64,000 nt of DNA. Source: Novosphingobium indicum. Lineage in GTDB: Bacteria > Pseudomonadota > Alphaproteobacteria > Sphingomonadales > Sphingomonadaceae. The position numbers and the translations under genes are program-made. Shown piece after piece: positions 59,669 through 64,000 of this stretch. The notes under the pieces are model-generated. The model did not search any database. It was not told the origin of the DNA and was given only the letters and a program-made list of their open reading frames with translations. Every line of letters begins with the position of its first letter. Positions within the stretch are counted from its first letter, which is position 1. The stretch lies in NCBI RefSeq assembly GCF_014645195.1, contig NZ_BMLK01000004.1:217982-281981 (forward strand). Direction: 5' to 3'.

Positions 59669-61264
59669 TCAGCCCCCCAGTGTCCAGAATACGTCAGTGC
59701 GAGGAAGCAGTGCCTCCATGTTCGCGAACACCGTGAGGGCCAGGTCGCCATTCACGTTGCGCCGATCAGCGAGCATTCGAATGTCTTCATGAATGGCGAT
59801 TGCAGAATTGCCGAACGCGCCGACCACAGTTTCCGTCATCGTATCGGTGAGTTCTGCTTCGATACCGCCGGTGCTCGGCGCCGGAAGCGGCAACTCGATC
59901 AACTCGCCGTCAGTTCCAGCCACGGTCGATTTGTCCGCGAATGCAATCAACCTGCCATTGGGGCCGATCACTGCATTGTTGGCGCTCGTCCCAACCACGG
60001 CCCGCAATTCCTGGAAGCGCAGGCCCGCTTCGGCGGCCTTGCTCAAGCTAAAGGCTTCGGGATTGTTCCAGAGAATGGTTTGCAGAAGGACAAAATCAGC
60101 TGCGCGGGCCAAGCCCATGGTAATACTGGCCATTGCAGATGCTGCCAGCTGACCTTCGGCGTACTGCTTCTGCTCTTGCCGGCTTAATTCGATGCGAACC
60201 GCGTAGGTTGGCATATAATCCAGATCGACGGCCTGACGATCGATCGGCAATTCACTGACGGCTATTTCATCGCCATCGGTGACCCTGGTGAATTCTGTGG
60301 GCTGAACAACGTCAAACCGAATGTCCTTGCGCTGAAACACAAGTTCGCCGCCGACAACCTTGCCTTCGGAAGCGCTGGGGACAACAATCAGCTTCGCGCC
60401 CGCTGCCCTACAGAGGCTGCCGTTAAGGAGCGCAGCGTCGATTTTGGTACTTTTGCCAGCCTCCCTCCCTGTCGGCATCGCTTCATGAACAAGGCGCAGA
60501 GGATCGCCCGCGAATGCAGGCACATCCCATTGGCGTATGCTGCCGATATCCATGGCGGCGGCTGGGCGCTTGTGAGTTCCACGCACGCTGCCATCGTCAT
60601 TGAAAATCATTATGTCACCGGGCGCGGTGCGAGCCGAATCTAGAACGCTCTGAAGCCGGTTCGTTGGTTCTGAAGCTTGTGCTGCCATGAGCGTCATATT
60701 GCGCCGATGTGCCGCACCTTCCTCTTGTGGTTTTTCCATGGTGCGGCCCACGCCCACGGTGTCGTCCGCCGGAACCGAAACCATGCTGATTTCGCTGGCC
60801 TCCCAGGTGACGCGGTAAATCGGCAGGTCGTCGCGTTCGCCGACATACTCCAGGCCGGTAACCCGGTAACCGACAGACACCTTTGTAACGATGCCACTCA
60901 GTACGTCCTGGAACAGCCTTTCGCCCTCGGGCGACCTACTGAAGCGAACCACGGCGCGGCCTACGCGGTCGCCATCGATGCGCGCGCTCTCGACAACACC
61001 GCGCTGGTCCTTGTGGTCATGCGACCAAAGCAGAGGCGCACCGTTCTGTAGTCGAGATAGGTCCGCTTCTCCTGGGCCGTGGCCAAGAATTTCCACGCCC
61101 CAGGAGTGAACAACCGTATCGGTTTCGCTGCTGAATGAGAGTTCAACAGTGCGCGCAGCTTCGTCGATGCCGCTGCGGGTCAGGGTTGCCATTCGGGTCT
61201 GTGGACCGGTTTTGCGGATTGCGTTCAGTCGCGCTGCGAGCGTGTTTGGTTCCATGTGCCGCAT
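59669..61264 (-). CDS. HK97-type prohead protease fused to major capsid protein
   Basis: A 531-residue fusion. Residues about 25-175 are an S78-type prohead protease with catalytic His82 (LLWSHDHKDQRG) and Ser130 (GIVTKVSVGYRV). Residues 190-531 are the major capsid protein: PTNRLQSVLDSARTAPGDIM, LPIDRQAVDLDYMPTYAVRI, ADFVLLQTILWNNPEAFSL, and the end NVNGDLALTVFANMEALLPR. Self-cleavage would release both. An internal Met190 lies 24 bp after a copy of the 17-bp island repeat (60721-60737) and may provide a separate capsid start. The first ATG is at 61264, with an alternative at 61255. Confidence 0.88.
   Translation of the reverse strand: MRHMEPNTLAARLNAIRKTGPQTRMATLTRSGIDEAARTVELSFSSETDTVVHSWGVEILGHGPGEADLSRLQNGAPLLWSHDHKDQRGVVESARIDGDRVGRAVVRFSRSPEGERLFQDVLSGIVTKVSVGYRVTGLEYVGERDDLPIYRVTWEASEISMVSVPADDTVGVGRTMEKPQEEGAAHRRNMTLMAAQASEPTNRLQSVLDSARTAPGDIMIFNDDGSVRGTHKRPAAAMDIGSIRQWDVPAFAGDPLRLVHEAMPTGREAGKSTKIDAALLNGSLCRAAGAKLIVVPSASEGKVVGGELVFQRKDIRFDVVQPTEFTRVTDGDEIAVSELPIDRQAVDLDYMPTYAVRIELSRQEQKQYAEGQLAASAMASITMGLARAADFVLLQTILWNNPEAFSLSKAAEAGLRFQELRAVVGTSANNAVIGPNGRLIAFADKSTVAGTDGELIELPLPAPSTGGIEAELTDTMTETVVGAFGNSAIAIHEDIRMLADRRNVNGDLALTVFANMEALLPRTDVFWTLGG
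60721..60737 (-). repeat. 17-bp island repeat, copy 3 (inside the capsid gene)
   Basis: On the minus strand GGAAAAACCACAAGAGG; one mismatch to copy 1, two to copy 2. It lies at the border between protease and capsid domains, 24 bp before an internal in-frame ATG (60697). Confidence 0.6.
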
Positions 61265-61288
61265 TTAGCGGCGATGCGCGGCGGACGG

Positions 61289-61305
61289 CCTCTTGTGGTA
61301 TTTCC
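61289..61305 (-). repeat. 17-bp island repeat, copy 1 (upstream of the capsid gene)
   Basis: On the minus strand GGAAATACCACAAGAGG, 25 bp upstream of the protease-capsid start codon. The following 20 bp also resemble those after copy 2 (CGTC-CGCCGC-ATC). Confidence 0.65.
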
Positions 61306-61463
61306 TCCAGGGGAGGGGGACCAAATGGGCACCGAGAAAACATAAAATCAGATTTCAAACGGCACGCAGAAGTCATTTGCTGCGGGGCATTTCCCCCCGC
61401 ACTGGGTAGGCCCTCGGAAGGACCCATGCCGGGGGGGGGTCTGGCACGGCCCTTGCATTGCGG

Positions 61464-61880
61464 TCACTGATCGCAATCATCGTTAGCCGCCCGCAGCCCT
61501 CGGGAATTTACTTCCCGCGTCAAGTTGCGGATATGCCGCGCCGTTACGTTCATGATCTCGGCAATATCGGCAGGCGCCATCCCGTCCGATGCCATGCGCC
61601 GCGCCTCGCTGTCGCGCCACCGGCGATAGACTTCCTGGCAATTGGCCGGCTGCAGGATTTCGCCGCCGAACCCTTCGATCAGCTTAGCGGCCTGCGCCTC
61701 GCCCAGTATCTGCACAAGCCGGTGGTTCGGCTTCAGGCGCTTGGGCACGTACAGCATGACGCGAGTGGACCGATGGCCCGCCTTGCCGGCCTGGCAGGTC
61801 GGAAGCTGGCCGATCAAGTATAACGCATCTTCACGCCCGATAACTTCAGCTATTTCCTCTACACTTGCAGGTAACGTCAT
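61464..61880 (-). CDS. Mor-like transcription activator
   Basis: A 138-residue protein. The N-terminal half (EEIAEVIGREDALYLIGQLP, RVMLYVPKRLKPNHRLVQIL) resembles the dimerisation domain of Mu Mor/C activators, and the C-terminal part MASDGMAPADIAEIMNVTAR followed by RHIRNLTREVN is a helix-turn-helix. Mor-like proteins activate phage middle or late genes. It lies directly upstream of the capsid module, so it may switch that on. The start lies 11 bp after a perfect palindrome (61891-61910). Confidence 0.7.
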   Translation of the reverse strand: MTLPASVEEIAEVIGREDALYLIGQLPTCQAGKAGHRSTRVMLYVPKRLKPNHRLVQILGEAQAAKLIEGFGGEILQPANCQEVYRRWRDSEARRMASDGMAPADIAEIMNVTARHIRNLTREVNSRGLRAANDDCDQ

Positions 61881-61890
61881 GTAATCCCCC

Positions 61891-61910
61891 GATTTTCTCT
61901 CTAGAAAATC
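61891..61910. promoter_or_regulatory. palindrome upstream of the Mor-like gene
   Basis: GATTTTCT (61891-61898), spacer CTCT, AGAAAATC (61903-61910). A perfect 8-bp inverted repeat 11 bp before the start codon, a likely operator for the activator gene. Confidence 0.55.
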
Positions 61911-61942
61911 TATGCGGGGATTTCCTCATGCGATCAAGCGGG

Positions 61943-62196
61943 GGGGTGCACCCCTCCTCTCTGCTAAGTGCTTGATTTATATAGATGGGGTGTAGGGGGT
62001 GCACCTGGGTGGATCGTCTTCCCTATATTACCCCGCGTTTGTCCCTCCTATATTCCTATTCATTCCTAACTCTATAAGTAGGCTACACCCGTTACACCCC
62101 TACACCTACACCGCAGAAAACTGCGGACTTCAGGGGGTGTAGCCCCACTCGATAGGCTGCACCCCCGTTACACCCCTTGCGCACCCACGCCCACGA
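61943..62196. repeat. cluster of TACACCC/TGCACCC repeats (iteron-like)
   Basis: The 280-bp gap holds many copies of a short motif: palindrome GGGGTGCACCCC (61943-61954); GGGGTGTAG and GGGGGTGCACC (61987-62005); CTACACCCGTTACACCCC and CTACACCTACACC (62083-62112); GGGGGTGTAG (62133-62142); GCTGCACCCCCGTTACACCC (62157-62176). Two units TAGGCT-R-CACCC...GTTACACCCCT (62079-62101, 62153-62177) are near-exact direct repeats. The centre is A+T-rich. The form is that of an origin of replication or a repressor array. Confidence 0.65.
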
Positions 62197-62197
62197 A

Positions 62198-62220
62198 AAA
62201 ACCCCGCACGCGGCGGGGTT
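62198..62220 (-). terminator. terminator of the early operon
   Basis: AACCCCGC (62200-62207) and GCGGGGTT (62213-62220); reading leftward the stem is followed by TTTTTT. It separates the early genes (62253-63390) from the repeat region. Confidence 0.8.
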
Positions 62221-62252
62221 AAATCGTAAGCGGTAGGAAGGCGGCCAATCTG

Positions 62253-62465
62253 CTACCCGCTGGGGGTTACGGCTGCGGTCACCGCTTCTACTATGGTGGA
62301 CAACCGCCCGTTCTCGGCCTCCAAGTGCTCGATGTACCTTGCCGCGTCAGATGCAGTGGTTCCGTGCGTCTGCCAACCGGGCCTAGGATCGCGGACAAGC
62401 CAAACGAGGATGTCGCTCAGCCGCTCATTGATATTCTCGCCTACCTGGGGAGGGCAGAGTAGCAA
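62253..62465 (-). CDS. small island protein, unknown
   Basis: A 70-residue protein with a TTG start (MLLCPPQVGENINERLSDIL), overlapping the previous gene by 25 bases. VWLVRDPRPGWQTHGTTASD and AARYIEHLEAENGRLSTIVE suggest a helical core with a short coiled coil. No strong RBS and no family. Real by codon pattern and its position before the terminator, but the start is uncertain. Confidence 0.5.
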   Translation of the reverse strand: MLLCPPQVGENINERLSDILVWLVRDPRPGWQTHGTTASDAARYIEHLEAENGRLSTIVEAVTAAVTPSG

Positions 62466-62860
62466 GGTCTTGCCACACTTCGCCGAGCGCGGCCGCCGTT
62501 AAGCCTGCGCATCACCCGGCCGGCCCAGGAAGCATCACGCCTGCACGGCTCATCAACGCCCACCATGTGCAGGATTTCCGTGCAAGTCAGCCATTGCCAC
62601 TGCAGTTCGTCTTCTGTGGCCCAATTCAGCCGCGTTTGCAGGCGTTCCTCTAGCGGGTCCATGGCACTTACCATCTTCGCCTGGCTGGTTTTTTCTCCGA
62701 TACATCTCGGTGCTGCAGATTGAGCGTCTCCGATTGAGGAAGTGGCGGCCCAGGTATGTTCCATATCAATCTGCGTTGGCCCCTCGCAGTCAGTGCCAGC
62801 GCGACTATTGGTGGCGAGCGGCGCAACGGGTTGGGTTGAGCGGACATTGCTGTTTTTCAA
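62441..62860 (-). CDS. primase/VapE-type C-terminal winged-helix protein
   Basis: A 139-residue protein with a TTG start, supported by GGAGG six bases upstream. The first half is low in structure. From about residue 85, WLTCTEILHMVGVDEPCRRD, ASWAGRVMRRLNGGRARRSV and the end RPCYSALPR match the small winged helix that ends phage primase-helicases and VapE proteins. The ATPase and primase parts are absent, so this may be a stand-alone DNA-binding remnant or a replication initiator for the nearby repeats. Confidence 0.6.
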   Translation of the reverse strand: MKNSNVRSTQPVAPLATNSRAGTDCEGPTQIDMEHTWAATSSIGDAQSAAPRCIGEKTSQAKMVSAMDPLEERLQTRLNWATEDELQWQWLTCTEILHMVGVDEPCRRDASWAGRVMRRLNGGRARRSVARPCYSALPR

Positions 62861-63027
62861 TTTGCACCTCCACGCTTTGCGAGTGCAGCAATCACCTTGT
62901 CAGTCAGGTCTTGCACCAGTTCGGCTATTTCCCCTGGCCGCATGTTACGATGATTGGTCACCAAAGTTTCTGCGACCACTTCGGCATATTCGTTCCGCGT
63001 CATGCCTTTAGGTGCGGGAAAGATCAT
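62857..63027 (-). CDS. small island protein, unknown
   Basis: A 56-residue protein (MIFPAPKGMTRNEYAEVVAE) with amphipathic helices (GEIAELVQDLTDKVIAALAK). Its ATG overlaps the previous stop (ATGA at 63024-63027) and its stop overlaps the next TTG (TTGA at 62857-62860). It resembles the neighbour at 63024-63194 in pattern (both have I-AE-V.D..D..V..L...), perhaps a duplicate. Function unknown. Confidence 0.6.
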   Translation of the reverse strand: MIFPAPKGMTRNEYAEVVAETLVTNHRNMRPGEIAELVQDLTDKVIAALAKRGGAN

Positions 63028-63194
63028 TGCACCGCTTCCCGCTTCACGAGTTCCGCCACCATTGCATCAGCCACGTCAAAGACGTGCTCCGCAATTTGGT
63101 CTGGCGCCATTGTCAATTCGGGATCGGAGAGTAACGCGGCCAACGCCTGCCCGGCGAAGTAGTCGCGGCGTGAAATGTTTTCGGTCGTCATCAT
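63024..63194 (-). CDS. small island protein, unknown
   Basis: A 56-residue protein MMTTENISRRDYFAGQALAA with DPELTMAPDQIAEHVFDVAD, similar to small proteins that in many prophages lie between excisionase and replication genes. It starts 1 base after the stop of the regulator gene. Helical, acidic. Function unknown. Confidence 0.6.
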   Translation of the reverse strand: MMTTENISRRDYFAGQALAALLSDPELTMAPDQIAEHVFDVADAMVAELVKREAVQ

Positions 63195-63195
63195 G

Positions 63196-63390
63196 TTATG
63201 CTGCCTCCCGCGCCTTACTGGCTACAAGGGCAGCCACACTTTCGCGCGTGATGCGCACGGAGCGGCCGAACCGCACAGTAGCGAGACGATTAACCTTAAT
63301 CAGTCGTTCAACGGTCGAACGGCTCAATTTCAGGGCGGCGACCGTTTCTGCCACAGTCATTAAAATTGAATTGTCGTCATCGGTGGTCAT
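63196..63390 (-). CDS. AlpA/excisionase-like helix-turn-helix regulator
   Basis: A 64-residue HTH_17 protein. LMTVAETVAALKLSRSTVER is the first helix pair, LIKVNRLATVRFGRSVRITR the wing, ESVAALVASKAREAA the tail. It belongs to the excisionase/DNA-binding family found beside tyrosine recombinases; likely xis or an activator of int. First gene of the coupled early set. A copy of the 17-bp repeat lies 63 bp upstream. Confidence 0.8.
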   Translation of the reverse strand: MTTDDDNSILMTVAETVAALKLSRSTVERLIKVNRLATVRFGRSVRITRESVAALVASKAREAA

Positions 63391-63452
63391 TTGCGGAGGT
63401 GCCTTTTGTTGCCTTGTTGCACCCCGCTACTTCCAGATGCGGCGAGACGTTT

Positions 63453-63469
63453 CCTCTTGTGGCATTTCC
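63453..63469 (-). repeat. 17-bp island repeat, copy 2 (between int and the regulator gene)
   Basis: On the minus strand GGAAATGCCACAAGAGG, 14 bp past the recombinase stop codon and 63 bp before the regulator start. One mismatch to copy 1, two to copy 3. Confidence 0.65.
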
Positions 63470-63482
63470 TTCCAGGCGGTTG

Positions 63483-64000
63483 TTACACCGGGTTACTGTC
63501 ATCCTGCGGCACAAGGGGCACCACAGCGCGAGCAGCTAGTTCCAACAGGCCGCTCGCAATAAATCTGCCGTAGTGCGCCTCAATTATCGTGGCGCTGGTA
63601 TTGTGATTTTTGGCAACCAGGCTGATAGGCAGGCCAGCACGCAGCCCGCGCACGATGCTAGAATGCCTGAGGGCATAGGGAATTGCGGTGGGAAGTTGCG
63701 CGCGCTCGCGAACCGCATGCCACGGCCGGACAAGTTCGCTCGGCGTGCGCCACGGCCCGCGCCCATCGCGCTTCCAAACGATAGGAACGATGCCAGGTTC
63801 GCGCACATGCTTCCAGCGTTCCAGCAACACGGCGCTGGCAGGCCGATCAGTTATCGCCGGGAGCAAAGCCTCCAATACATCCTGCCCAACTGGAACAGGT
63901 GTGGCATCGGCCTTGCCGCCACGACCTTTTCGACTGTGGACCGGCGTGCAAAAGGAACCCCGTAGCGGGTTGATCGGCGTCCAATCGGGACCCCTCATTC
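63483..64000 (-). CDS. tyrosine recombinase / integrase, C-terminal part
   Basis: At least 172 residues are visible; the N-terminus lies beyond the window edge. The frame has the C-terminal catalytic domain: YALRHSSIVRGLRAGLPISL holds the Arg of box II (with Tyr in the place of the first His), NHNTSATIIEAHYGRFIASG holds the second His-like residue and the nucleophile Tyr. It integrates or excises the island at an att site, probably the tRNA-Glu 3' end. An ATG at 63998 is inside the domain and is not the real start. Confidence 0.88.
   Translation of the reverse strand, partial: MRGPDWTPINPLRGSFCTPVHSRKGRGGKADATPVPVGQDVLEALLPAITDRPASAVLLERWKHVREPGIVPIVWKRDGRGPWRTPSELVRPWHAVRERAQLPTAIPYALRHSSIVRGLRAGLPISLVAKNHNTSATIIEAHYGRFIASGLLELAARAVVPLVPQDDSNPV

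Larger units (their letters stand above)
56075..64000. mobile_element. integrated phage-derived / satellite-like island at tRNA-Glu
   Basis: From the 3' end of the second tRNA-Glu to the window edge the gene style changes: lower G+C, many short overlapping genes, and phage functions. The order, reading leftward, is tyrosine recombinase, AlpA-like regulator, four small genes, terminator, repeat region, Mor-like activator, protease-capsid fusion, unknown, ribbon-helix-helix, tape measure; two coupled genes near the left end read rightward. Terminase, portal, tail tube, baseplate and lysis genes are absent. The right end and its att site lie beyond the window. The integrase being at the far end from the tRNA fits an element bounded just beyond 64 kb, but this is inference. 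Confidence 0.8.

Overview
The window looks like a chromosome segment of a sphingomonad, most probably Novosphingobium or a close relative (Alphaproteobacteria, Sphingomonadales). The evidence is the G+C-rich, GCC/CTC/GTC-type codon use, the order yqeY-dnaG-rpoD, the cluster rpiB-glyA-nrdR, a DUF4170 protein, a SigEcfG-type promoter, and the gene families present. Positions 1 to about 56,070 are dense core chromosome. From about 56,075 to the right edge the sequence is a phage-derived island with lower G+C and another gene style.

Layout. 1-4,400: a small catabolic cluster on the minus strand (MarR fragment, SnoaL-like protein, acyl-CoA ligase, AcuI/YhdH reductase, TetR). 4,423-8,114: enolase, then a divergent four-gene operon of small membrane/stress proteins behind a SigEcfG-type promoter, then DUF4170. 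8,148-13,946: greA and the pyrimidine/arginine genes carB and carA, with two translationally coupled unknown genes between them. 14,108-19,529: yqeY, dnaG and rpoD; dnaG carries an in-frame 314-residue intein inside its zinc finger. 19,620-29,677: two secreted proteins, rpiB, glyA, nrdR, a TrmJ-like methylase, a GFA-family protein, rpsD, an S9 peptidase, and a divergent HxlR/tautomerase pair. 29,687-37,775: queuosine genes tgt and queA, a DUF481 protein, an ABC-2 exporter, a cyclophilin, coaD, ispA and xseB. 37,900-49,601: purL, serB, miaA, the branched-chain amino acid genes ilvB-ilvN-ilvC, and leuA behind a leucine-rich leader peptide. 49,739-55,794: a MaoC-like hydratase, a nitronate monooxygenase-like enzyme, three minor genes and recJ.

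Two tandem tRNA-Glu genes (anticodons TTC and CTC) mark the end of the core. The island that follows reads mostly leftward from a tyrosine recombinase cut by the right edge. In transcription order it holds an AlpA/excisionase-like regulator, four small overlapping genes (one with a primase-type C-terminal winged helix), a terminator, a cluster of TACACCC-type repeats, a Mor-like activator, an HK97-type prohead protease-capsid fusion, an unknown protein, a ribbon-helix-helix protein and a tape-measure protein. No terminase, portal, tail-tube, baseplate or lysis gene is visible. The element is either a remnant prophage or a small satellite that carries only selected structural genes.

The most interesting items are the DnaG intein placed exactly at a zinc-ligand cysteine, the satellite-like island with its thrice-repeated 17-bp element and iteron-like region, the leuA leader peptide, and a near-identical operator in front of the TetR gene and of a hydratase gene 46 kb away.
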